A stretch of DNA of 32,446 nt from Clostridia bacterium. Its GTDB lineage: Bacteria > Bacillota > Clostridia > Oscillospirales > CAG-272. The DNA is taken from the NCBI GenBank assembly GCA_017935225.1, contig JAGBIA010000042.1:1-32446 (forward strand), read 5' to 3'. The position numbers were made by a program, and so were the translations under genes. A model generated the notes under the pieces. That model did no database searches and was not told where the DNA came from. It saw only the letters and a list, made by a program, of their open reading frames with translations. Of the stretch, positions 6,475 through 14,706 are shown one piece after another. Each line of letters starts with the position of its first letter. The stretch's first letter is position 1.

Positions 6475-8022
6475 ATGGAAAACCCGTGCACAAGGCTAAA
6501 AAAGGAAGAGCTTCTCCGAGATCTTCCGTTATATCAAGACATCTTCCTGTGCCGCAGTGCGTACCCCGAGGGAGCGTCCTACGATCTGCTCTGCACGTAT
6601 GAGTGCGTAGAGATAGACCTGATAGTAAGCGGTAGCGGAATACATCAGATAGCCAATCAGTCCATCCCCTGCACCGCAGGAGATATATACGTTCTTCACC
6701 CTGACGTCCCGCACGGATTTTTCGTTAAAGAGATCGGCGACGCTATGGAGATCCGCCGACTATTCTTTGATCCTTCGGGATGGTTTGGCGGCGACGTCAC
6801 AGATCCCGAGAACAGCAGATTTTGCTACGGAATATTCAGCGACGGCTCTATGATCGCCTACGCGATGCTCAACACAAAAACACAGAACGAGGTAGTCTCG
6901 CTCTACGACCGCATACAGACCGAGCTTTATGATCCGAAGCCCGAGTGGAAGGACTCGCTCAGAGCCTATCTTACCCTGCTTCTGATCACAGTCGGCAGAT
7001 ACGTCAACCGCGCGATCAAAAATCTGCCTGCTTTCTCGCCAAAAGAATGGAAGACCGTTTTTGCAATTCTTGGGCGGATCCACGAGAGCCTTGGCGACCC
7101 CGAGCTGACGCTTGAGCTTATCGCAAAGGAAAGCTACTCGAGCCCATCAAAGCTCAGCCGCACCTTCAAGAAGATCACCGGCAGGACATTTACAGAATAT
7201 CTCAAGGATGTCCGTCTCAAGAGAGCCTGCGAGCTGCTCCGAGACACCGAGCTCAACGTGGACGAGATAGTGTGCGCGTGCGGTCTGCGCGACATTCCGT
7301 CATTTTATCACAGCTTTCATTCCTACGCGGGAATGACACCAAATCAATACAGAAACACATACAATAATACGAATAAGGAGAAAAAGATCATGATCATTTT
7401 AAGCGAAATTTCCGAAAATTTGCAGAGAGGTAAGGCTAAGCTCGTAAAGGAAATGGTCGAGCAGGCTCTCGCTGAGGGATGCGATCCCGAAAAGATACTT
7501 AACGAGGGACTTCTCTCGGGTATGAACGTAGTCGGTGAGAAGTTCAAGAACAACGAGGTATACGTTCCCGAGGTTCTGGTTGCCGCAAGAGCTATGAATA
7601 TGGGCGTTGCCGTACTCAAGCCTCACCTCTCCGCAAGCGGAGTCAAGGCTACGGGCAAGGTATGCATCGGAACGGTTCAGGGCGACCTTCACGATATAGG
7701 TAAGAACCTTGTAAAGATGATGATGGAGGGCAAGGGACTTGAGGTAGTAGACCTCGGAACAGACGTTTCCCCCGAAGCCTTCGTGCAGACCGCGATCGAG
7801 CAGAACTGTCAGGTCATCTGCTGCTCTGCCCTGCTTACCACCACTATGTCGGTAATGGCTGACGTAGTAAAGGCACTTGAGGCGGCAGGCGCGCGCGACA
7901 AGATCAAGGTCATGATCGGCGGCGCACCTATCAATCAGGCATTCTGCGACAGCATCGGCGCGGATCGCTACACTGTCGACGCGGCAAGTGCGGCTGACGC
8001 GGCGGTCGAGCTTTGCAAGTAA
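6475..8022 (+). CDS. AraC-family regulator fused in frame to a corrinoid-binding methyltransferase subunit
   Basis: One uninterrupted frame of 515 residues joins two complete proteins. Residues 1-300 are an AraC regulator: a cupin-like sensor (about 30-130, with SIPCTAGDIYVLHPDVPHGF) and a double helix-turn-helix (about 205-298, ending GMTPNQYRNTY as AraC proteins usually do). Residues 306-515 are a full MtaC/MtbC-type corrinoid protein: a helical cap (306-390) and a Rossmann B12 domain with GDLHDIGKN, in which His406 would be the lower cobalt ligand. The join is only a few polar residues (NNTNKEKK) and contains a strong internal ribosome binding site and ATG at 7390. The cell may therefore make a fusion, a free corrinoid protein, or both. 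It sits second in the operon, 32 bases after paralogue 1. A lost stop codon through an assembly error is the main alternative. Confidence 0.8.
   Translation: MENPCTRLKKEELLRDLPLYQDIFLCRSAYPEGASYDLLCTYECVEIDLIVSGSGIHQIANQSIPCTAGDIYVLHPDVPHGFFVKEIGDAMEIRRLFFDPSGWFGGDVTDPENSRFCYGIFSDGSMIAYAMLNTKTQNEVVSLYDRIQTELYDPKPEWKDSLRAYLTLLLITVGRYVNRAIKNLPAFSPKEWKTVFAILGRIHESLGDPELTLELIAKESYSSPSKLSRTFKKITGRTFTEYLKDVRLKRACELLRDTELNVDEIVCACGLRDIPSFYHSFHSYAGMTPNQYRNTYNNTNKEKKIMIILSEISENLQRGKAKLVKEMVEQALAEGCDPEKILNEGLLSGMNVVGEKFKNNEVYVPEVLVAARAMNMGVAVLKPHLSASGVKATGKVCIGTVQGDLHDIGKNLVKMMMEGKGLEVVDLGTDVSPEAFVQTAIEQNCQVICCSALLTTTMSVMADVVKALEAAGARDKIKVMIGGAPINQAFCDSIGADRYTVDAASAADAAVELCK
7390..8022 (+). CDS. Corrinoid protein (MtaC/MtbC type), internal start within the AraC fusion
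   Basis: The ATG at 7390 follows AAGGAG (7375-7380) with nine bases between, the best ribosome binding site in this stretch. The product has 210 residues, the normal length of free corrinoid proteins such as MtaC. Visible parts are a four-helix cap (1-85), the B12 motif GDLHDIGK (98-105, His101 as ligand to cobalt), CCSALLTTTM (about 145-154) and GGAPINQAFCDSIGADRYT near the end. It would carry the methyl group between the UroD-like enzymes of the operon, and it is the only corrinoid carrier in the cluster. Whether it is made separately, only as the C-terminal part of the regulator fusion, or in both forms cannot be decided from sequence. Confidence 0.75.
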   Translation: MIILSEISENLQRGKAKLVKEMVEQALAEGCDPEKILNEGLLSGMNVVGEKFKNNEVYVPEVLVAARAMNMGVAVLKPHLSASGVKATGKVCIGTVQGDLHDIGKNLVKMMMEGKGLEVVDLGTDVSPEAFVQTAIEQNCQVICCSALLTTTMSVMADVVKALEAAGARDKIKVMIGGAPINQAFCDSIGADRYTVDAASAADAAVELCK

Positions 8023-8045
8023 TATAAAGCTGACAAGAAAAAGAT

Positions 8046-9116
8046 ATGTTTATCGACAAATACAGCGCAGTTCTTTGCGAGTATGAAAAATTCTGGGAGC
8101 GCAAGAACACAAAGCGACCTATTCTCAACATATCCTACAGAAAAGAAAATACACTTCCCTTCCGCGATCCGCAAGATCCTACGGAGAAATGGCTTGATCT
8201 CGACTATAAATATAACCGCTTCAAGCATATTTTAGCTACGACCGGATATATTGCAGAGGGTATACCTATGCAGTTTACCAATTTCGGCCCGGGATGTCTT
8301 GCCGCGTGCATCGGCGGTAGCTTTGTGCCCGCGATGAACACGATATGGTTCGATAACGATCCGATAGTAAAGGAGTGGGAGAATCCACCCGCTATCCGCT
8401 TTGACGAGCAAAGCGAGATGTGGCAGAAGATCGTGGCAGAGCAAAGGATCTATGCCGCGGACCCCGACGTACATTTTTCGATCACGGACATCGGCGGAAT
8501 AATGGACGTAGTCGCGGCGCTGAGAGGTACTGAAAACCTGCTTTACGATCTGTACGATTATCCCGACGAGGTCAAGGAATTCACACAGAGGGTAAAGAAA
8601 GAATGGTTCAAGCTCTACTACAGACAGCTTGAAATTGTTTCTGCGGCATCCCAGCCCTACAACAACTGGATGAACATTCCCTCTTCGAAGCCGTGGTATC
8701 CCCTGCAGTGCGATTTTTGCTATATGATCTCGCCAAAGCAGTTCAGCGAATTCGTGCTTGACGACCTTATTGACCAAGTCAACTATATGCCGCGCTCTAT
8801 CTATCATCTTGACGGCGTAGGCGAGCTTCCGCATATCGATATGCTTCTCGACATAGAAGGGCTCACCGGCATCCAATGGACGTCGGGAGCAGGCAACGCG
8901 GAGCTTTGGGATGAAAAATGGTTTGACCTCTATCGAAAAATACAGGACAAGAAGAAAAACATCGTTCTTCTTAGCGGAATCAATGAGCACGACGAGGCAG
9001 GCGCAGAGCGCTTGATCAAATCACTCGATCCCACAGGTGTTTACATAAGCTTTGGATGCTCCTCTGAGGACAAAGCAAAGGATATGCTTGAAAAGATAAG
9101 CAGATGGTCGGAATAA
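8046..9116 (+). CDS. UroD/MtaA-family protein (paralogue 2)
   Basis: The protein has 356 residues and is a divergent member of the UroD superfamily in the corrinoid methyltransferase operon, 23 bases after the corrinoid protein. Landmarks are SITDIGGIMDVVAALRG (145-161), PLQCDFCYMISPKQFSEFVL (219-238), YHLDGVGELPHID (253-265) and GIQWTSGAGNA (275-285). It has YHLDG where MtaA has YHxCG, so the zinc Cys is replaced, although Cys222, Cys225 and Cys338 could supply ligands. That difference suggests either a distinct substrate or a non-zinc mechanism. The ribosome binding site is weak (AAGAAAAAG). Family membership and context support methyl transfer. No substrate can be named. Confidence 0.78.
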   Translation: MFIDKYSAVLCEYEKFWERKNTKRPILNISYRKENTLPFRDPQDPTEKWLDLDYKYNRFKHILATTGYIAEGIPMQFTNFGPGCLAACIGGSFVPAMNTIWFDNDPIVKEWENPPAIRFDEQSEMWQKIVAEQRIYAADPDVHFSITDIGGIMDVVAALRGTENLLYDLYDYPDEVKEFTQRVKKEWFKLYYRQLEIVSAASQPYNNWMNIPSSKPWYPLQCDFCYMISPKQFSEFVLDDLIDQVNYMPRSIYHLDGVGELPHIDMLLDIEGLTGIQWTSGAGNAELWDEKWFDLYRKIQDKKKNIVLLSGINEHDEAGAERLIKSLDPTGVYISFGCSSEDKAKDMLEKISRWSE

Positions 9117-9156
9117 TTCTGATTTCCGACCAATACATCGCAAGGAGGCATAAGAA

Positions 9157-10227
9157 ATGACAAAGCTCACGAGCCGCGAAAGAATGCTCCGCACCTATCG
9201 CCGAGAGGAGATAGACCGCATTATGATGGTCGACTCGGCGTGGGCAGGTACGGTAAAGAGATGGCAACGGGAGGGTATGCCTGCGAATATCGATTGGCAG
9301 GACTATTTCGGCTTTGACAAGGTAGTCAAGCTCGGCACGGACAACTCTCCGCGTTTTCCTTACAAGCTGATAGAAGAAACCGACAGATACAAAATAATCA
9401 CTACGGCTTGGGGGCAGACACAGAAGCATTTCAAGGAGCTTGACTCCACCCCCGAGGTGCTTGACTCCTACTATTGTTCCTCGGAGCGTTGGGAGGAAGC
9501 TAAAGCCAAAATGCTTACTCACTACGAGGACAGAATTCCGTGGGACAATCTGAAGCAGAACTATGCCAAATGGAAGGCAGAGGGCAGATTTATGCAACTC
9601 GTCATCTGGTTTGGCTTTGACGTTACGCACTCGCATATGGTAGGAACCGAGAACGTTCTTGTCGGTATGTACGACGAGCCCGAGTGGATATGCGATATGT
9701 TCGATACGTATCTTTCCGTTTCGCTCGGGCTTGCACAAAAGATACTCGACGCAGGCTATGAGTTTGACGGCATTTTCTGGTACGACGATATGGGATATAA
9801 GAACTCTCCCTTCTTCTCCCCTGCGATGTACCGCGAGTTGCTCAAGCCCTATCACAAAAAGGCGATAGAATGGGCACACGAGAGAGGGCTTGTAACCGAG
9901 ATGCACTCCTGCGGATTTATAGAGCCGCTCGTTCCCGATCTCGTTGAGATCGGTCTTGAGATGCTCAATCCGCTTGAGATAAAGGCGGGAATGGATCCGT
10001 TCAAGCTCAAGTCGCTCTACGGTGACAAGCTCGCATTCCGCGGCGGTATCAACGCTCAGCTTTGGGATAACATTGACCTTGTCAGATCCGAGATGGAGCG
10101 CATCATCCCCGTTATGAAAGAGGGTGGCGGATACGTATTTGCCTCCGATCACTCTATCCCGAATTCAGTTTCTTTGGAAACGATGAAGCAGATATCCGAG
10201 CTTGCGCACAGGCTCGGAAAATATTAA
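9157..10227 (+). CDS. UroD/MtaA-family protein, probable methyltransferase (paralogue 3)
   Basis: The protein has 356 residues with a UroD-type TIM barrel. It has a strong AAGGAGG site before its ATG, 40 bases after paralogue 2. Landmarks are FWYDDMGYKNSPFFSPAMY (207-225), EMHSCGFIEPLVPDL (248-262), FRGGINAQLWD (294-304) and ASDHSIPNSVS (329-339). The HSCG at 250-253 gives a His-x-Cys pair as in zinc-dependent methyltransferases, but the third zinc Cys expected near the C terminus is not present; DH at 331-332 occupies that region. The DD...KNSPFFSP block is typical of UroD-like O-demethylase-type proteins. A methyltransferase acting on a methylated substrate, with transfer to the operon's corrinoid protein, is the best reading; the substrate is unknown. 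Confidence 0.82.
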   Translation: MTKLTSRERMLRTYRREEIDRIMMVDSAWAGTVKRWQREGMPANIDWQDYFGFDKVVKLGTDNSPRFPYKLIEETDRYKIITTAWGQTQKHFKELDSTPEVLDSYYCSSERWEEAKAKMLTHYEDRIPWDNLKQNYAKWKAEGRFMQLVIWFGFDVTHSHMVGTENVLVGMYDEPEWICDMFDTYLSVSLGLAQKILDAGYEFDGIFWYDDMGYKNSPFFSPAMYRELLKPYHKKAIEWAHERGLVTEMHSCGFIEPLVPDLVEIGLEMLNPLEIKAGMDPFKLKSLYGDKLAFRGGINAQLWDNIDLVRSEMERIIPVMKEGGGYVFASDHSIPNSVSLETMKQISELAHRLGKY

Positions 10228-10240
10228 AAAAGGATTTCTT

Positions 10241-11470
10241 ATGATAAACGACAGAGATAAATTGATCGTACGCGAGCTTGCAAAAAAATATATGTCGCTC
10301 GTCTGCACCGAGAGGCAGGAGCGGATGCTTGCAAGATTTCTTGACACGAATGATCTGAGGGCGACGCGTCCTCCCGTGATCCTTGACGAGATCCCGTGGT
10401 ATCAGATGAATATGAACGGCGAGCTTGACTGCGTGTGCGAGGACGAGAGGGCGCACAAAGTCGAGTATCACTTCAGAACGGCGATATTCTATATGACTCA
10501 TTTTGCGGCAGACAACACCTATCTGCCCGAATTCAGAGTGCGCCGCGCTATGAGCTCGAGCGGCATCGGAATTGAATACGAAACACTTGATCTCAAGCGT
10601 ACGGACAGTATCAACAACATCGTATCGCGTGAATTTCGTGACGTTCTCGAGGACGAGTCCGCACTTGAGAGGATGCACGATCCCGTCTTTACGCTCCATC
10701 CCGAAAAGGACGCGGCAGAGATGGAGTTCTATACCGAGCTTCTCGGCGACTCTATCCCGATAAGGCTCTACGGATTTGACTATTTTTACTATGCACCATG
10801 GGACAAGATAACGCGACTTCGCGGCGTCGAGCCTATCCTTATGGATATGTACGACCGCCCCGAATATCTGCACGAGATCATCAAAAAATTCACCTCCGCC
10901 GCGCACGCGGAGCTTGATTTTGTCGAGCAGAACCTTGAGGTAGTCAGGAGCAATTCCCTTCACTGCACCCCCTCTCTGATAACCGTAGATGAGAGCAAGG
11001 GGCTCAAGTCGACCTGGTGTCGCAGTATGGCACAGTCGTTTGGAGTTATCTCGCCCGCTATGTTCAAGGAGTTCGAGCTCGACTATCTTCTGTCCGTGGC
11101 AGAGCGATTTGCCTACACCTATTACGGCTGTTGCGAGCCGCTTGACGACAAGATAGAGGTGCTGAAGCAGATACCCAATCTGCGTAAGATCGGTTGCTCG
11201 CCTTGGGCAAAAGTCGAGAGCTGCGCCGAGCAGATCGGCGGCAATTACGTGCTCTCAAGAAAGCCAAACCCCGCAAACGTGGCTATCTGCACAGACCCCG
11301 AGCTGATAAAGAGTGAGACCGAAGAGACGGTCAAGGCATGCCTTGCGCACGGCTGTCCGTACGATATCGTCCTCAAGGATATCAGTACAGTATCGCACCG
11401 CCCCGAAAATCTCATTGTGTGGGCACAGACGGTAAACGACGTGCTCGATCAATATTACGACAAAAGGTAG
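10241..11470 (+). CDS. UroD-family protein (paralogue 4, divergent)
   Basis: The protein has 409 residues. The ATG at 10241 is chosen because AAAAAAGGA lies just before it; an in-frame ATG further upstream would overlap the previous gene and lacks a ribosome site. It is the longest and most divergent of the five paralogues. The N terminus carries DEIPWYQMNMNGELDCVCED, and the C-terminal half has QSFGVISPAMFKEFELDYLL, YYGCCEPLDDKIEVL, KIGCSPWAKVESCAEQIGG and VLSRKPNPANVA. The SPAMF block shows the UroD fold, and YGCCEPLD replaces the HxCG zinc motif. Similar proteins are often annotated only as uroporphyrinogen decarboxylase-like. Its place in the operon suggests work with the same corrinoid protein, as a methyltransferase of different specificity or in an accessory role. 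Confidence 0.78.
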   Translation: MINDRDKLIVRELAKKYMSLVCTERQERMLARFLDTNDLRATRPPVILDEIPWYQMNMNGELDCVCEDERAHKVEYHFRTAIFYMTHFAADNTYLPEFRVRRAMSSSGIGIEYETLDLKRTDSINNIVSREFRDVLEDESALERMHDPVFTLHPEKDAAEMEFYTELLGDSIPIRLYGFDYFYYAPWDKITRLRGVEPILMDMYDRPEYLHEIIKKFTSAAHAELDFVEQNLEVVRSNSLHCTPSLITVDESKGLKSTWCRSMAQSFGVISPAMFKEFELDYLLSVAERFAYTYYGCCEPLDDKIEVLKQIPNLRKIGCSPWAKVESCAEQIGGNYVLSRKPNPANVAICTDPELIKSETEETVKACLAHGCPYDIVLKDISTVSHRPENLIVWAQTVNDVLDQYYDKR

Positions 11471-11476
11471 AACCGA

Positions 11477-12490
11477 ATGAAATACGATATGAAATTATGG
11501 CTTGAGGACCTCAAGGGTTCTCACAAAAAAAAGCCCCTTCCCATCCTCTCTTTCCCCTGCGTCAGTCTGCTCGGAGTCAGCGTTCGAGAGCTTATCTCGG
11601 ACAGTGATCTGCAAGCTGCGGGAATGAAGCTCGTGGCAGAGCGCACCGATGCGGCAGCGGCGGTCAGCTTTATGGATTTGTCGGTGGAGGCAGAGTGCTT
11701 TGGCGCGACTGTTGTCGTATCGGACGACGAAGTGCCCACCGTAAAGGGCAGGATGATCAACAATGCGAACGATGCTGACGCACTCGAAGTTCCGTCTGTC
11801 GACAGCGGCAGAGCGCCAATTTATATAAGTGCCATCAAAAAGGCGACCGAGCTTATAGGCGACCGCCCCGTGCTTGCAGGGATGATCGGTCCTTTCTCGC
11901 TCGCGGCGCGCTTGCTTGATGTATCCGAAATAATGATGGACTGCTACGACGATCCCGATATGGTGCACACCGTGCTCGAGAAGGTCACAGCATTCCTTAT
12001 CGAATATGCAAGGGCATACAAGGCGGCGGGTGCTGACGGAATAGTTCTGGCAGAGCCCGTTTCGGGACTCCTCTCGCCTATGCTTGAGGAAGAATTCTCT
12101 TCCCCCTACGTCAAGCAGATAGTTGAGGCTGTGCAGTCGGAGGATTTTGCAGTTATCTACCACAACTGCGGCGACAACGTGCCGAAAATGCTCGACTCGA
12201 TACTGACGACGGGTGCGGCGGCATACCACTTCGGCAACGCGGTGGATATGGAGCGCGACATCATCGCACACGTTCCGTCCGACGTGCTGGTTATGGGAAA
12301 TATCGACCCTGCGGGAGTTCTGCGCCTCGGAACACCAGAAAAGGTAAAAGAAGAAACGCTTGCTTTGCTCGAGAAATGCTCTAAGTACGAAAACTTCCTG
12401 CTATCCTCGGGCTGTGACATCCCACCGATGACTCCGTGGGAGAATATCGACGCATTCTTTGCGGCATCTGAAGAATACTATGGAAAATAA
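11477..12490 (+). CDS. MtaA/MtbA-like methylcobamide methyltransferase (paralogue 5)
   Basis: The protein has 337 residues, matching MtaA/MtbA. It is the only paralogue with the full zinc motif of methylcobamide:coenzyme methyltransferases: His229-x-Cys231 in YHNCGDN and Cys313 in SSGCDIPPMTPWEN. LAEPVSGLLSP (191-201) and MGNIDPAGVLRLG (273-285) are also family hallmarks. By analogy it takes the methyl group from the methylated corrinoid protein and passes it to a thiol or other acceptor; in a bacterium this could be tetrahydrofolate or another carrier, which the sequence does not tell. It starts six bases after paralogue 4 and overlaps the next gene by 11 bases, so translation is coupled. 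It is the best candidate for the second half-reaction (MT2) of the operon. Confidence 0.87.
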   Translation: MKYDMKLWLEDLKGSHKKKPLPILSFPCVSLLGVSVRELISDSDLQAAGMKLVAERTDAAAAVSFMDLSVEAECFGATVVVSDDEVPTVKGRMINNANDADALEVPSVDSGRAPIYISAIKKATELIGDRPVLAGMIGPFSLAARLLDVSEIMMDCYDDPDMVHTVLEKVTAFLIEYARAYKAAGADGIVLAEPVSGLLSPMLEEEFSSPYVKQIVEAVQSEDFAVIYHNCGDNVPKMLDSILTTGAAAYHFGNAVDMERDIIAHVPSDVLVMGNIDPAGVLRLGTPEKVKEETLALLEKCSKYENFLLSSGCDIPPMTPWENIDAFFAASEEYYGK

Positions 12491-13043
12491 GATATTTGAT
12501 ACACTTACAGAAAAAGCAATAGAACTCGGCGCACACAAGGCGAGCGTAATTTCTGCGTGCGAGATCTCGCTCGACCGCGCGTTTCGCGATATGTGCGCAT
12601 CCAACGCGTGCGGAGTTTACGGAAAGTGCTATATGTGTCCGCCCGACGTGGGGGATATCGACGAGCTTATGGCAGAGGTCGCAAATTACGACTACGCGCT
12701 GGTCTACCAGACGGTAAGCGAGCTTGAGGACAGCTTTGATTTCGAAGGTATGGTCGAAGCTAAGAGGCGCACCTATCCGCTTGCGCAGAGTATGCGCGAA
12801 ATATTCAAAAACTGCGGCATAAAAAAGGTGCTTCACCTTGGTGCAGGCGGTTGCGGCGTATGCAAGAGCTGTGCAAAGCAGACGGGCGAGCCCTGCCGTT
12901 TCCCCGAAAAAGCGATGCCATCGCTTGAAGCCTACGGATTCAACGTGTCGGCACTCGCAAAGTCCGCTGGAATGAAATACATCAACGGTCAGAACACCGT
13001 TACCTACTTCGGTGCGGTATTATTTTCACTTGACGGAGAGTAA
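12480..13043 (+). CDS. DUF2284 cysteine-rich metal-binding protein
   Basis: The protein has 187 residues. The chosen ATG at 12480 lies inside the end of the preceding gene (11-base overlap). Two cysteine clusters are clear: C39, C44, C50 and C53 in CASNACGVYGKCYMCPP, and C125, C128, C131 and C139 in GGCGVCKSCAKQTGEPC, with a buried-looking region between. The second cluster is suited to an Fe-S centre. This pattern fits the DUF2284 (COG5423) family, which is recurrent beside corrinoid methyltransferase genes in anaerobes but has no proven function. An electron-transfer or metal-handling role in reactivating oxidised corrinoid, together with the ferredoxin-like protein that follows, is inference. 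Confidence 0.85.
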   Translation: MENKIFDTLTEKAIELGAHKASVISACEISLDRAFRDMCASNACGVYGKCYMCPPDVGDIDELMAEVANYDYALVYQTVSELEDSFDFEGMVEAKRRTYPLAQSMREIFKNCGIKKVLHLGAGGCGVCKSCAKQTGEPCRFPEKAMPSLEAYGFNVSALAKSAGMKYINGQNTVTYFGAVLFSLDGE

Positions 13044-13044
13044 A

Positions 13045-14541
13045 ATGGAGCAGACAAAGCTGACGTTCGACAATAAGCAGATAAGCGCCGAGATCGGACA
13101 GACGGTCGCGCAGATAATAAAGCGAGAGCAGCCCTGCGGCGGACACGGCAAGTGCGGCAAGTGCAAGGTCGTGGCGAGGGGTTCTCTTTCTGCGCCCTCT
13201 GAGAGCGAGCTGCGGCTTCTTTCTGCCGACGAGTTATCAAACGGAGTGCGCCTTGCCTGCTCTGCGAGAGTTCTTGGCGAGTGCGAGATAAGCACTCTTC
13301 GCGACGAGCGCGACAGCGTGGTACTCACAGATGCGGATCTGCCCCAGATCGCTCTCTGCCCCGATTTCGAGCGGCTCGGCGTGGCTCTCGACATAGGTAC
13401 GACAACTCTTGCCGCTCGCCTTTATTCGAGCGACGGAGAGCTTCTTTCAAGCGCGGGAGCTCTCAATCCGCAGTCAAGCTTCGGAGCTGACGTTATCTCG
13501 CGTATCGAGGCTTCTCTCGCGTCGCACGAAGAGGAGCTTGCTTCTCTTATCCTCTCTGCAATTGATAAGCTCGTCCGCGAGCTTTGCAGGGCGGCCGACA
13601 GAACGGCTGATGAGATCGGCTCGATCGTCCTGACGGGCAACACTGCGATGCTCTATTTTCTCACTAAAAGCTCTCCGCTCGCGCTCTCACGTGCGCCATT
13701 TGTAGCAGACAGACTCTTTGGTGAGACACTCAGCGCACGCGAGCTGAGGCTCAGTTCTCTTGCCCCCGACACAAAAGTTTATCTCCCGCCCTGCATCTCC
13801 GCGTTCGTCGGAGCTGATACGGTCTGCGCCCTGCTCGCAACCAAGCTTTGCGACTCGGATGCGGTGCGTATGCTCGTGGATATAGGCACTAACGGCGAGA
13901 TGGCGCTCTTTGACGGCACAAGACTTTACGTTTGCTCGACCGCCGCAGGTCCTGCATTCGAGGGAGTCGGTATTTCCTCGGGAATGCGCGGAGAGGCGGG
14001 AGCTATCGACAAGGTCACGATAGTCAACGGCGCGCTTCACTCGCACACGGTCGGCGGTGCTAAGGCTCGCGGAATATGCGGTAGCGGTATCGTGGATGCG
14101 GCGGCGTGTATGCTCGAGCTTGAGCTGATGGACGAAACAGGATTTTTAGAGGACGGAGACGTCACGCTCGCAGAGGGTGTTACGCTTACCCAGAACGACA
14201 TCCGCTCGCTACAGCTTGCAAAATCCGCGATATATTCGGGGCTTTGCACGCTTGCAAAAAAGTGCGGTGCGGAGCTTGAGAGCATCGCTGAGCTGAAGAT
14301 CGCGGGCGGATTTGGCAAATATCTCAATATGCACAGCGCGACTCGCATCGGGCTTTTGCCGCGCGAGGTCTTGGGGCGCACCGAGACGGTCGGCAATGCC
14401 GCGCTTGCGGGCGCATCGATGCTCTTACTTGACGTGACTCTTCGCAAGGAAGCAGAAGAGATAGCCAAGCGCGCCGAGGTCGTCGGGCTCGCGTCAGATC
14501 CCGTTTTCTCGGAGTTCTATATGTCATCGATGCTCTTTTAA
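13045..14541 (+). CDS. RACo-like ferredoxin/ASKHA corrinoid activator (DUF4445)
   Basis: The protein has 498 residues. Its ATG lies one base after the DUF2284 stop, with GGAG inside the previous gene's end. Residues 1-85 are a plant-type [2Fe-2S] ferredoxin domain with Cys31, Cys37, Cys40 and Cys72 (PCGGHGKCGKC...LACSAR). After a short linker comes an actin/hexokinase-like ATPase fold: VALDIGTTTLAARLYS (about 124-139), LTGNTAMLYFL, MLVDIGTNGEMALFDG, ICGSGIVDAAACMLE and LKIAGGFGKYL. This is the architecture of RACo and related reductive activators, which use ATP and a low-potential electron to return Co(II) corrinoid to Co(I). It is shorter than typical RACo proteins (roughly 600 or more residues), mostly in the linker. 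It is the last gene of the operon; no convincing terminator follows. Confidence 0.88.
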   Translation: MEQTKLTFDNKQISAEIGQTVAQIIKREQPCGGHGKCGKCKVVARGSLSAPSESELRLLSADELSNGVRLACSARVLGECEISTLRDERDSVVLTDADLPQIALCPDFERLGVALDIGTTTLAARLYSSDGELLSSAGALNPQSSFGADVISRIEASLASHEEELASLILSAIDKLVRELCRAADRTADEIGSIVLTGNTAMLYFLTKSSPLALSRAPFVADRLFGETLSARELRLSSLAPDTKVYLPPCISAFVGADTVCALLATKLCDSDAVRMLVDIGTNGEMALFDGTRLYVCSTAAGPAFEGVGISSGMRGEAGAIDKVTIVNGALHSHTVGGAKARGICGSGIVDAAACMLELELMDETGFLEDGDVTLAEGVTLTQNDIRSLQLAKSAIYSGLCTLAKKCGAELESIAELKIAGGFGKYLNMHSATRIGLLPREVLGRTETVGNAALAGASMLLLDVTLRKEAEEIAKRAEVVGLASDPVFSEFYMSSMLF

Positions 14542-14650
14542 CCATAAATAGAGCTATATACATCAAAATATGTCATTTTTTCCCGAGCTTTTTGTGAAGA
14601 TTGCACAAAATGCGTCTTGCTTTTTTTACACTATGACAGATAGTTGCTTC

Positions 14651-14679
14651 TTTACAAAACTTTTTTTATATGGTATAAT
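14651..14679 (+). promoter_or_regulatory. Promoter of the surface protein at 14707
   Basis: TTTACA (14651-14656), 17-base spacer, TATAAT (14674-14679). AAAGGAGG at 14693-14700 precedes the ATG at 14707. Confidence 0.8.
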
Positions 14680-14706
14680 TATAATACTTACCAAAGGAGG
14701 TATATT

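Noticed and set aside
10202..10240. An upstream start for paralogue 4
   Set aside because: It would overlap the preceding gene and has no ribosome site, whereas the ATG at 10241 has AAAAAAGGA just before it.
5324..12490. Haem-pathway uroporphyrinogen decarboxylase (HemE)
   Set aside because: Five divergent paralogues with a corrinoid protein, a corrinoid activator and an MtaA-type zinc motif fit methyl transfer; no other haem gene is present.
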